Shown: positions 54,943 to 62,962 of the stretch, piece after piece
Numbering within the stretch: position 1 is the first letter of the stretch
Layout: each line of letters starts with the position of its first letter
Assembly (NCBI RefSeq): GCF_035987325.1
Contig: NZ_CP108488.1
Coordinates: 9,424,001-9,488,000, forward strand
Direction: 5' to 3'
From: Streptomyces sp. NBC_01244
GTDB lineage: Bacteria > Actinomycetota > Actinomycetes > Streptomycetales > Streptomycetaceae
DNA: 64,000 nucleotides
Made by a program: the position numbers and the translations under genes
The notes under the pieces: generated by a model
Database searches by the model: none
What the model was told of the DNA's origin: nothing
Seen by the model: the letters and a program-made list of their open reading frames with translations, nothing else

Positions 54943-56052
54943 ATGCAGACCGTACTCATCTCCGGTGGCGGCATCGCCGGGCCCGTCCTCGCCTACTGGC
55001 TGCGCCGCCACGGCTTCGCGCCCACCGTCGTCGAACGCGCTCCGGGCCGACGCCCCGGCGGCCAGGCCGTGGACATCCGCGGCGTCGCGCTCCAAGTCGT
55101 GGAGCGGATGGACCTGCTGGAGCAGGCGAGCAGGGTACGGACCCGCATGCGCGGCATGTCGATCCTCGACCCCGACGGCCACGAGGTCGACCGCTCCACC
55201 GAGGCGACCTTCAGCAGCGGCCGGCTCGACAGCGAAGACATCGAGGTGCTGCGCGAGGACCTGGTCCGGATGGTGCACGAGCACGCGAGCGCAGGCGTCG
55301 AGTACCTCTTCGGCGACAGCATCACCGCGCTCGACGAAGACGAGACCGGGGTACGCGTCGACTTCGCGCACGGGCCGTCCCGAGTCTTCGACCTCGTGGT
55401 CGGGGCCGACGGCCTCCACTCCACCGTACGGCGCCTGGCCTTCGGTCCGGAGGAGCGTTACGCCCATCACCTGGGCAGCTACCTCTCGGTGTTCAGCGCG
55501 GACAACTTCCTCGCCCTGGACCACTGGCAGGTGTGGCTGCGGGACGGCGACGCGGGCTTCGGCATCATGCCTGTACGCGGCAACACCGAACTCAGGATCG
55601 CCTTCGGCTTCGAGTCCGCCCCTCTAGCCCACGACCTCCGCGACGGCGCCGCCCTCCGGCAACTCGTCGTCGACAAGCTCGCGTCGATGCGGTGGGAAGG
55701 GACCCGCCTGGCCGAGGCCGCCCGGCAGGCGCCCGACTTCTACTGCGACGCCATGGCCCAGATCCGCATGGACCAGTGGTCGCGGGGCCGGGTGACTCTG
55801 CTGGGAGACGCCGGCTACTGCCCTTCCCCCCTCTCCGGGCAGGGCACCAGCCTCGCCCTCGTGGGCGCCCACGTGCTGGCCGACTGCCTGGCCCAGGGCA
55901 TGGGCGACCACCGCACCGCGTATGCCCGCTACGAGCAGCGGATGCGCCCCTTCGGCACCCTCAACCAGGCCCTGGCCACCGAGAATCCCGGCGGACCCGC
56001 CTCCGAGGCATCCCTCGGGCACGCCAAGAACGCACTCTCCCTGGACAGCTGA
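54943..56052 (+). CDS. FAD-dependent monooxygenase (TetX/aromatic hydroxylase class)
   Basis: 369 residues, single-component flavoprotein monooxygenase. The N-terminal Rossmann motif is ISGGGIAGPVLAYWLRRHGF; the middle motif GADGLHSTVRRLAFGPE and the FAD motif LLGDAGYCPSPLSGQGTSLA are intact. There is no C-terminal thioredoxin-like domain. Relatives hydroxylate aromatic compounds or inactivate antibiotics such as tetracyclines and rifamycins. It is divergent from the GntR-TetR regulator and carried by the mobile element, so a resistance or detoxification role is plausible but unproven. GAGGGG precedes ATG 54943. Confidence 0.87.
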   Translation: MQTVLISGGGIAGPVLAYWLRRHGFAPTVVERAPGRRPGGQAVDIRGVALQVVERMDLLEQASRVRTRMRGMSILDPDGHEVDRSTEATFSSGRLDSEDIEVLREDLVRMVHEHASAGVEYLFGDSITALDEDETGVRVDFAHGPSRVFDLVVGADGLHSTVRRLAFGPEERYAHHLGSYLSVFSADNFLALDHWQVWLRDGDAGFGIMPVRGNTELRIAFGFESAPLAHDLRDGAALRQLVVDKLASMRWEGTRLAEAARQAPDFYCDAMAQIRMDQWSRGRVTLLGDAGYCPSPLSGQGTSLALVGAHVLADCLAQGMGDHRTAYARYEQRMRPFGTLNQALATENPGGPASEASLGHAKNALSLDS

Positions 56053-56093
56053 TGTCCTGTCCCGAACGGACACCAAAGCACGCAGGAGCAGCG

Positions 56094-58433
56094 CTACGGG
56101 GCGATAGGCAGAGGACGGGAGCGTTCGGGGTGGGCGGCGTTCAGGTAGCGCATCGCGGTGATGGGAGCGAGTCCGAAGAGGCGGATGAGGTGGACGGGGT
56201 CTTCGGTGTGCCGGGCCTCGTCGAGGATGCGGTCGGCGCGCAGACGGCCGGTCTGGAGACCGATACGCCGCAGCGGTGTGTTGATGGCGCTGCTGCTGAT
56301 GCGTGGGTGGGTGTCGTCGTCGCAGGTTTGTGCGGTGACCAGGAGGTGGGGGTTGGTGCCGGCGGGCCAGCGCCGGTGCCGCTCGGCGAGCCAGGCGGTG
56401 ATGAGCTGGTGGGTGAGTTCGTCGAGGTAGACGATGTGATCGAGGCGCCCGGTCCTGCGTACGGTCAGCTGTCCGCGGCTGCGGTGGAGATCGTCAAGGA
56501 GGAGACCGCGCTGGTCGTGGACGCTCAGGGCGTGGACTGCGGCCAGGGCAAGGCTGAGCTTGTTGCGGACCTGGGGCAGCCGGTCCAGGGCTCCGGCGAG
56601 CTGTTGATCCGGCATGGGTCGGGGCAGCGGCCGGGCGGTGGTGAGGCTGATGTTGCGGGCCGGGTCCCGGAAGATCAACTTTTCGCGTTTCAGTGCGCGG
56701 AAGAACGAGTGGATGGCGACGCCGGTGCCCTTCCTTGGCTCGCCGGTGAGTCCCGCGAGCGCGTTCTGGACGTGGTCGCGGGTGATGGCGCGGAGGTCGT
56801 CGATGCCAGCCTCGTGCCAGGACTGTAGGCAGGAACGGACGCGGCGCACGTAGCCGCAGACGGTGGAGGGTGCCAGGGGCAGGCTGGGCTGTGACCCGGT
56901 ATTGCACAGAACGTCGATCCAGCGGTGGACCCCGTCACGGAAGGGAGCCGGCACGTCGTCGGCGTGGCGGCGGGCGGAGGCGAGGAAGGCGTCGGACTTC
57001 GCGTCGGGGACCAGGAGGCCAACCGAGCGGAGGTAGTTGATCACTCTTGGAGCACAGCAGCCCTCGCGGCGGGCGAGGAGGCGGATGTCAGCTTCGTGGA
57101 TCGGGGCGTCCACACCGAGGTGTGAAAGGAGGAGCCGTAGGGCGTTCAGGCTCGGCTGGCCGCTGATCACGCTCCAGCCACGTGCCCGGATGTAGGTGGA
57201 GAACCCTTCCACGAGCCGTTGTGCGGCCGGGGTGAGCGGAGGCCGGGGACGGCCGTCGAGGCGGGTCCAGTCTCTGGGCAGGTGAAACATCATGAGCTGG
57301 CCGGGCAGGCCCAGGTGCTCGGAGACCGGGCGGGCAGCCGTGCGGGAGCCACCGACCACGCTGCGTCGCTTGCTCTGTAGGCGGCGGTGCCCGTAGAGGC
57401 CGGTCTGTTCGCCGGCCCGGTTCACGGTTGTCCGCTGACGCGGCGCGTAGGGGCCGCCGAACCACAGCTGGTCGGCGCCTTCCAGGGCAATCCCGTCGAT
57501 GTCGTACGCGGTCTCGGCGAGGAAGCGCACACAGCGTCGGCAGTAGCCGTCGTGTAGCGGCAGCTCACGCTCGCAGCGGTGGCAGCAGCCGGTCGGGTGC
57601 CGGTAACGCCACATCTCGCATTCCGTGCACCGCTGGACGTTCTCGTTCGTCCAGGCCAGGCAGTCGTGGCAGCTGCCCTGGCCCTTGGACCACCAGGCCG
57701 GAACAAGACGCGGCCTGGCACGGTCCAGGAGCCCGGCTCGCTTCAGGGCTTCGTGAAGGGTGGGGCGCATCTGCGGGAGGTCGGCGAGCGTTTCGGGAGC
57801 GACGAGGTGGTCGGTGGGAGGGCGGGAGGCGAGCGCGAGGCGGGCGCCGTCTCCGGTGTGGAACAGCCACGTCGGGCTGACGCCGCGCTCGGCGGCCATC
57901 GCGGTGAGGGCGGTGAGGACGAGGCCGAGGCCGGGGATGTCGCGGCCGCCGATCCGTCGTCCGTGGTCCCGGGTGAAGGCTCGCGGCCAGGGCGCGAAGA
58001 GGCCGAGCTGGCCGGGGACCTCTTCGACGCAGACGCCCGGATCATCCTGCCGCTCGGCGTGCTGGCCCCGGGCCCATACGGGCCGGTGGGCGGCCGGGCC
58101 TGTTGCTGCATACCGGGGTGGGAAGCTCCTCAGGGGTAGACCCACGATTTCCAGGGCCAGTTGCCGAGGCCGCCCAGGCGCCAAATCCTGGCGCTGGATT
58201 TCGGCCTGCAGCCAGTCCTCGTCCTCACCGAGGCGGACGGAGGTCCGGCATCCCCGGCACGTTCCGTCGACACCGACGATCGCCGGCCAGCCGCAGCGTC
58301 GGCACGCGGCCTGCCGCAATCTTCCCGTCTTCATCCGGTACGTCTCCGCCCGGCAGTCCACGCACAGGCCCATGCTTGTGACCCGGCCCCACAGCCCACA
58401 CAGCCCGCACGACCCAGCCTTCCTCGCGGTCAT
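56094..58433 (-). CDS. Zinc-ribbon, tyrosine-recombinase-like element protein (TnpB-like position)
   Basis: 779 residues. The N-terminus has three Cys clusters (CGLCGLWGRVTSMGLCVDC, CRRCGWPAIVGVDGTCRGC) and the middle has another dense set (CHDCLAW, CTECEMW, CCHRCERELP, CRRC), so several zinc ribbons. Residues about 450-770 resemble a phage-integrase core: an SAM-like helical domain (FRDGVHRWIDVLCNTGSQPS), then RTGRLDHIVYLDELTHQLIT and the end LRADRILDEARHTEDPVHLI with FGLAPITAMRYLNAAHPE, where MRYL holds a candidate Tyr. The usual Arg and HxxR residues are not clear, so catalysis may depend on the other recombinase. It starts 3 bases after the XRE gene. Confidence 0.72.
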   Translation of the reverse strand: MTARKAGSCGLCGLWGRVTSMGLCVDCRAETYRMKTGRLRQAACRRCGWPAIVGVDGTCRGCRTSVRLGEDEDWLQAEIQRQDLAPGRPRQLALEIVGLPLRSFPPRYAATGPAAHRPVWARGQHAERQDDPGVCVEEVPGQLGLFAPWPRAFTRDHGRRIGGRDIPGLGLVLTALTAMAAERGVSPTWLFHTGDGARLALASRPPTDHLVAPETLADLPQMRPTLHEALKRAGLLDRARPRLVPAWWSKGQGSCHDCLAWTNENVQRCTECEMWRYRHPTGCCHRCERELPLHDGYCRRCVRFLAETAYDIDGIALEGADQLWFGGPYAPRQRTTVNRAGEQTGLYGHRRLQSKRRSVVGGSRTAARPVSEHLGLPGQLMMFHLPRDWTRLDGRPRPPLTPAAQRLVEGFSTYIRARGWSVISGQPSLNALRLLLSHLGVDAPIHEADIRLLARREGCCAPRVINYLRSVGLLVPDAKSDAFLASARRHADDVPAPFRDGVHRWIDVLCNTGSQPSLPLAPSTVCGYVRRVRSCLQSWHEAGIDDLRAITRDHVQNALAGLTGEPRKGTGVAIHSFFRALKREKLIFRDPARNISLTTARPLPRPMPDQQLAGALDRLPQVRNKLSLALAAVHALSVHDQRGLLLDDLHRSRGQLTVRRTGRLDHIVYLDELTHQLITAWLAERHRRWPAGTNPHLLVTAQTCDDDTHPRISSSAINTPLRRIGLQTGRLRADRILDEARHTEDPVHLIRLFGLAPITAMRYLNAAHPERSRPLPIAP

Positions 58434-58436
58434 GGG

Positions 58437-58784
58437 TCAGTTCGGCGGGAGGCCGCAGGGCGCGCCGCGGCCACCTGGCTGCCTCGGTACCGGCCTTCCG
58501 CCGCTTCCGGCCCGCGGACGCTCGCCGGCCGCCGCCCTGAGATCGGGCTCCGCCGTCCCGGTGGCGGCGACGGGCTCGGCCTCCATCAGGTCCGCGACCG
58601 TACAGCCGAGTGCGGCGCAGATCATGTCGAGGTCTTCCAGCCGGACTGTCACCGGCTTGCCTGACCACAACGCGGCCACCTTGCTCAGCGACGGGGTGAA
58701 CCCGACCTCTTCGAACGCGGCCTTGAGGTGACTGGGTCGCCAGATGTCCCGCTTCGCGGCCGCCCACCGCAGGTTCCACTTCAC
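58437..58784 (-). CDS. XRE-family helix-turn-helix protein of the element
   Basis: 115 residues. GTG 58784 overlaps the integrase TGA (GTGA), with GGAGG 9 bases upstream. Residues 10-60 form an XRE-type HTH of the kind with an LWSGKPVTVRLEDLDMICAA helix pair (KAAFEEVGFTPSLSKVAALW before it). The C-terminal half is disordered and Arg/Pro/Gly-rich. Its place between the two recombinase-type genes suggests it controls or assists recombination, as the small third protein does in Tn554-like elements; this comparison is by layout only. Confidence 0.8.
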   Translation of the reverse strand: MKWNLRWAAAKRDIWRPSHLKAAFEEVGFTPSLSKVAALWSGKPVTVRLEDLDMICAALGCTVADLMEAEPVAATGTAEPDLRAAAGERPRAGSGGRPVPRQPGGRGAPCGLPPN

Positions 58785-59950
58785 CGTGTCACGCCTCCCC
58801 ACTCCAGCCGGCGAACAGCACGCCGGGACGATTCCAGACTGGACCGCTCGGGGTCGCCCTTCGCGGTGGCCAGGTAGCCGACCGTCGTGGTTGGCCACTC
58901 GTGCCCGAGCAGTACCTGCACATCCCACAACGGCATCCCCGACTCGTAGTTGTGGGTCGCGCACGCGTGCCGCAGCAAATGCGGGAAGAGCACCGTCACC
59001 GTGCCCGACAGATGTGCAAGCGACGCGGCGCGCAGCGCCCGGCGGAAGGTGTCCGCGTGGACCGGTTCCGCCCCCGCCACGTCCGACGCGAGGGAGGTCG
59101 GCAGCCGCTCGGAGGGGAAAAGCGGTGCGTACGGGTCGAGGGGATCATCGTGGAACAGGCCCCGGATCTCCTCGACGTACCACCACAGCAGCTCACGACC
59201 CTCGGCGAACATGAACGCCTCGCGCTCCCGGGCACCGGAGCCGCGGGCGCCTTTGCCCCGTACGAGGAAGCGGCCCCATTGGCCGTTGTCCCAGTGCAGG
59301 TCCCCGAGCCGGACCAGGCACAGCTCGGTCGCCCGCACCCCGGAGAGGTAGGCGACCTTCGCCATGACGTAGTTCCGGACCGCGACCGGGTACTTCCGTG
59401 AGTCCGCGAGGACACCGCGCCAGGCGGTGAAGAACACCTTCATCTCCGCCTGGGACGGCGGGATCCTCAGCCCGAAATCACCCCGGTGCCGGGGCCGGTT
59501 GAACGCGTCCACCGGTGAGGCGACCGCCGCCCCGAACCGGCGCAGGATCTCGCCGGCGTAGCGCTGCTCCAGGAACGCGAAGTAGTGGTCGATCTTCGTG
59601 ATCTTCTGCCGGTTCGTCGAGTGAGCGCGTTTACCCGGCCCGGAGAAGTACTGGTCCAGGGCCCGCGGGCTCAGCTCCCACGGCACGATGTCGTAGAAGC
59701 CGCACACCTCGATCACCGGCTGGATCAGCTGATTCAGCGTGCTCCCGGCGAGACCGGCGACGTCCCGCGCCCAGCAGTACTCCGCCAAGGTGTCCTGGAA
59801 CAGAGCCCGCTCGTCGTCCCGCGACGCCCCCGTCGCAGCGCGGCGCTGCAGCGTCACCACATCGGCCAGACCGTCCTGCGGCCCAGCCGATTCTGTCGTC
59901 GTACCGCTCCCGCCGATCAGCGTGAAACGGCGGGTACCGGAATCCACCAC
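58781..59950 (-). CDS. Tyrosine recombinase/phage-type integrase
   Basis: 389 residues. The N-terminal SAM-like core-binding domain (LAEYCWARDVAGLAGSTLNQ, FSGPGKRAHSTNRQKITKID) is followed by the catalytic domain with Arg I in YLSGVRATELCLVRLGDL, the box II HLLRHACATHNYESGM, GH in VLLGHEWPTTTVGYLA, and Tyr in VGYL. All catalytic positions look intact. It is the first gene of the minus-strand recombination operon and begins about 160 bases from the right end of the element. The start is GTG 59950 without a strong ribosome site. Confidence 0.9.
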   Translation of the reverse strand: MVDSGTRRFTLIGGSGTTTESAGPQDGLADVVTLQRRAATGASRDDERALFQDTLAEYCWARDVAGLAGSTLNQLIQPVIEVCGFYDIVPWELSPRALDQYFSGPGKRAHSTNRQKITKIDHYFAFLEQRYAGEILRRFGAAVASPVDAFNRPRHRGDFGLRIPPSQAEMKVFFTAWRGVLADSRKYPVAVRNYVMAKVAYLSGVRATELCLVRLGDLHWDNGQWGRFLVRGKGARGSGAREREAFMFAEGRELLWWYVEEIRGLFHDDPLDPYAPLFPSERLPTSLASDVAGAEPVHADTFRRALRAASLAHLSGTVTVLFPHLLRHACATHNYESGMPLWDVQVLLGHEWPTTTVGYLATAKGDPERSSLESSRRAVRRLEWGGVTR

Positions 59951-60106
59951 AAGTAGGAAAATTACGGTGGGAACTCCTGAAATCCTGGAGAAAGCAGCAA
60001 ATTTTCACACGTTCGCGTGGAACTTCCGCCACCCCTCTTGACCAGTGCGAACAGGACCAACGAAGCATCCAGGGCTCGACCGGAACCCGTCGGAACTCCA
60101 GTTGCG

Positions 60107-60843
60107 CCCTGGCCGCGATGGCCGCCGCCGTCACCCCACCCGGTGAACTGCGCACGATCCCCGACGATCCCGCCGCGATCCGTGCCTTCCTGCGGCCCCG
60201 CCCAGTAGGCCTGCTCCTCGGGGTCGGGCCGGCCACCGCCAAAACCCTGGCCCTCCACGGCCTGCACACCATCGGCAACCTCGCCGACGTCCCCCTGCTC
60301 ACCCTCCAACGCCTCCTCGGTATCGCCCTCGGAAGAGCCCTCCACGAAGCCGCCCACGGCCACGACCACCGGCCCGTCCTCGCCGAACCGATCGCCCAGT
60401 CCATCAGCGCCGAGCACCGCTTCCCCACCGACGAACTCGACCCCGTCGAGCACCACCGAGCCCTCCTCACACTGACCGGGCACCTCGGCGCCATCCTGCG
60501 CGCTGACCACAAGGCCGCGTCAGCCGTGGCCCTGACCGTGCGCTACGCGGACGGCTCCACCACCACCCGCAGCCGCACCCTCCCGGAAGCCACCGCCCAC
60601 ACCTTCCTCCTCACCCGCACCGCCTACGACCTGTACGCCACGCTCTCCCTGCAACGTGCGCGCGTACGAGCGATCTCCTTGCGAGCACAGGGCCTGCGTG
60701 CGGCCGACGAGGCGCCGCGCCAGCTCACCTTCGACCCCGACGTCGACAAGTTGCTGGCCATCGAGGCCGTCGCGGACCGGGCCCGAAACCGCTACGGGGA
60801 TGGCGCAATCAAGCCCGCCAGCCTGGCGCACGCTGCGCGCTGA
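60107..60843 (+). pseudogene. ImuB/DinB-like Y-family gene, 3' fragment (interrupted)
   Basis: The frame from 60109 reads LAAMAAAVTPPGELRTIPDD, FLRPRPVGLLLGVGPATAKT, LALHGLHTIGNLADVPLLTL, and ends APRQLTFDPDVDKL through a stop at 60843, about 244 codons. It lacks the N-terminal 89 residues, which are found at 52444-52711. The two together would give 333 residues, close to the 324 of the intact homologue inside the element. An ATG at 60118 could allow translation of a partial protein. Confidence 0.8.
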
Positions 60844-60852
60844 ACCTCTTGG

Positions 60853-61389
60853 TCACCTGTATGTGCCGTGGCAGAGCTGGGTGATGGCCGGACTGGTGAC
60901 CCCGTGCGAGGAGCGGCACAGTTCGGCCATGGAGACACGACCCGGAGCCGGGACCGCAGCCGGGCGGGAGCGCTGAGGAACCGCGGGCTTCGACGTCCGC
61001 ACCTTGCGCGGCTTCGCCTTCACTTTGGCCTTCACCTTGGCTTTCGAGGCCGGGCGCTGCGGGCTGGACTGCTTCGCTTTCACCCGCTGCCGTACCGTCC
61101 GCGCTCCCGTGCCCGATCCGTCGGCCTTCGTCGTGCGGGGCTGTTCCCGGCGAGGGGGTACGGCCGACGGGTTCTCCTCGGGCGCGATCACCACGGCAGG
61201 AGCGGGCGGCCGGCTGTCGGGCAACGGCGTCAGCGGCAGCGCCCCACCGGTCTCCCGCTGGGCAGCGGGGGCCGGGACCGAGGCTTTCGTCCGGTCCTGC
61301 GGGGGCTTGTTGTCGACGGGGGCGACGGAGACGCACCCCGCCGTGGCCAGGAGGACAGCGAGGAGCAGGGGGAGGGTCCGGCGGTTCAC
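60853..61389 (-). CDS. Lys/Pro-rich lipoprotein
   Basis: 178 residues from GTG 61389. The signal (RRTLPLLLAVLLATAGC) ends in a lipobox. The mature part is disordered, Pro- and Lys-rich, with alternating KAK/KVKAK units (PASKAKVKAKVKAKPRKVRT) and a small C-terminal domain with two Cys (SMAELCRSSHGVTSPAITQL, then CHGTYR). It may bridge membrane and cell wall or bind nucleic acid or teichoic acid through the basic region. The ribosome site is weak. Confidence 0.7.
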   Translation of the reverse strand: MNRRTLPLLLAVLLATAGCVSVAPVDNKPPQDRTKASVPAPAAQRETGGALPLTPLPDSRPPAPAVVIAPEENPSAVPPRREQPRTTKADGSGTGARTVRQRVKAKQSSPQRPASKAKVKAKVKAKPRKVRTSKPAVPQRSRPAAVPAPGRVSMAELCRSSHGVTSPAITQLCHGTYR

Positions 61390-61505
61390 ATGATCACTGT
61401 CGCGCACACCTGACCCGGTACCACCGAAGGCACGCCCGGCCCCACCGCCCGCGACGGCCGCCAACAGCAGCACACTGTCACCATGCCCGCGAACCGTCTG
61501 CCCGC

Positions 61506-62320
61506 TCAGGCCGAGGCCCGGGTGGGCAGGGCGATCACGGCGGCGGCGGACGCCCGGTCCAGGGCGGTGGAGAAGGCCTTCGCGACGATGACGGCCTCCG
61601 TGCCCATGGCCTCGATCTCCGCGACAGCCAGAGCGTCGGCCGCGGCACGGGCCAGAAGGTCGAGTGCTTCGGCAATGCCCTCGACCAGGCGCTGGATCTG
61701 CTGGAGTTCCCGGTAGCGCAGGTCGGCCTCGCAGACCTGCGCGGCGTACTCCTCCAGAACCGCGATGCACTGCTCGATGCCGTCCCGGCTGACGCGCAGA
61801 GCCTGCCAGCGGGCCGATTGCAGGGCGACGACCTCCACGCGGGAGCTGTCCGCCGCCGTGCCGTCGGACAGCCGGCTGTACTCGCGCAGAACGCTCGCGA
61901 TCTCCCACACCTGCACCGGGAGGACGACCTCGTTGCGCTGGCGGTCGATCAGATCGAGCCGGTGGACCTGAGAGGCGAGCCGGTGCTCTGGGCCTTCTGT
62001 GCGCGGGTGAGGAGCGCCCGGGTGCCTTCGATGAGGTCCCGGTCCTGCACGTAGTGCTCGGCTGCCGCGTCCAGGGTGCGGAGCTCGCGGCTGTACATGA
62101 CGCCCTGGAAGGCCCGTGCGCCGGCAAGCAGTACGGCGGCGGCTCCGGCGTACGGCCACAGGCCTGCGATCCAGTGCAGGGTCGCGGCCGCGTGAGCCAC
62201 CCCGGCGGAGACGGTGCCGGGGACCGGTTCCACGTCAGGCGGGGTGGTCAGGAACCACAGCGGCATCATCGCGGCGAGCCCGAGGCAGCGCTTGAGGACG
62301 ATGGGACCCGCCGCTGCCAC
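61506..62320 (-). pseudogene. Membrane-anchored helical protein gene with one frameshift
   Basis: The N-terminal frame from 62320 has two membrane helices (VLKRCLGLAAMMPLWFLTTP; GLWPYAGAAAVLLAGARAF) and continues DAAAEHYVQDRDLIEGTRAL LTRAQKAQ. The next residues HRLASQVHRLDLIDRQRNEV, VVLPVQVWEIASVLREYSRL and a long helical C-terminus occur in another frame, ending at 61506. The switch is near 61985. One base change restores about 270 codons. It could be a recent pseudogene or a sequencing error. Confidence 0.65.
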
Positions 62321-62392
62321 GGGGTGAACTTCCGGACCGGCGGCGAGGATCGCGTTGCGGTTGCTGCGGATTTAGTCTCTCAAGGAGGGGTG

Positions 62393-62475
62393 CCTAGCGC
62401 ACCACTTGTGTGGTGCGCTAGGCGTCAATCCGAGATGTTGTCTGGCGAAGGTGACGGCAACGAGCCGTCACCTTC
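62393..62475 (-). terminator. Two strong stems downstream of the third toxin module
   Basis: CCTAGCGCACCAC (62393-62405) pairs with GTGGTGCGCTAGG (62410-62422) over a 4-base loop. GAAGGTGACGG (62447-62457) pairs with CCGTCACCTTC (62465-62475). Both are perfect and lie 60-145 bases past the immunity stop on the minus strand. Confidence 0.75.
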
Positions 62476-62536
62476 TCCGTCTTCTTTGATGACGTTGCGT
62501 CTCGACCACGTGGCCAGAGTGGGGCCTCAAATCTGA

Positions 62537-62959
62537 CTACTGCCAGTATCTGAACTCGCCAAACCCGCTTGTTGAAGAGTCTTCGAAATTATGGGCCACG
62601 AGTTGCTCGTCATCGTGGAGCAAGAGCAAGTCCAGATCTTGCCGGCGATCAAGCTCGGCGTACAAGAATTGCGCCAACTCTAGATTGTCGCCCCATTTAG
62701 GATTTGCACCCGTCAGGTGGATTGTAATTCCGATTGGTGTTCTGTGGGGTGTGGTGGGATCTTCTTGACACTCCTCTCTGCGGTCGTAAATGTGCACCTT
62801 TACAGAATCGCCTGAAGTTACAGTGGCTGCTGCTCCGGCGGGGTGTTGATCTTGTTTTCCGCAGAGGATCGACGACAGGGTGTCGGTCAGCTGCTCGATT
62901 TCGTCAATGTCAGTGGGCCGGCGGTAGCCCACCTCGAGCTCAAAATCTCCGTTGGCCAT
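62537..62959 (-). CDS. Presumed immunity protein of the RHS/CdiA-type nuclease toxin
   Basis: 140 residues, acidic, of clearly lower GC than the neighbourhood. It begins MANGDFELEVGYRRPTDIDE and ends with the aromatic GFGEFRYWQ; the middle has GITIHLTGANPKWGDNLELA. No signal peptide. It starts 3 bases after the toxin stop, with AGGA upstream. The family is not recognised; the role is inferred from position and shared base composition with the toxin tip. Confidence 0.7.
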   Translation of the reverse strand: MANGDFELEVGYRRPTDIDEIEQLTDTLSSILCGKQDQHPAGAAATVTSGDSVKVHIYDRREECQEDPTTPHRTPIGITIHLTGANPKWGDNLELAQFLYAELDRRQDLDLLLLHDDEQLVAHNFEDSSTSGFGEFRYWQ

Positions 62960-62962
62960 GCT

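Larger units (their letters stand above)
52711..60109. mobile_element. 7.4-kb tyrosine-recombinase element inserted in a Y-family polymerase gene
   Basis: The boundaries follow from the split host gene: joining 52711 to 60109 recreates an uninterrupted frame (GTGPNRT then LAAMAAAV) that aligns without gaps to the intact homologue. CCC is shared at both junctions (52709-52711, 60107-60109). Just inside, GTTCGACGATTCCCGG (52717-52732) and the reverse complement of 60080-60096 (GTTCCGACGGGTTCCGG) form an imperfect inverted pair. Direct copies of GGAACCCGTCG occur at 52746-52756 and 60082-60092. Contents: Y-family homologue, regulator, FAD monooxygenase, and three recombination-type genes. The set of recombinases resembles Tn554-like elements in layout. 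Confidence 0.75.

Noticed and set aside
52746..60092. The 11-bp direct repeats GGAACCCGTCG as the exact insertion junctions
   Set aside because: Joining at these repeats would not restore the Y-family reading frame, whereas joining 52711 to 60109 does. They may instead be recombinase arm sites.
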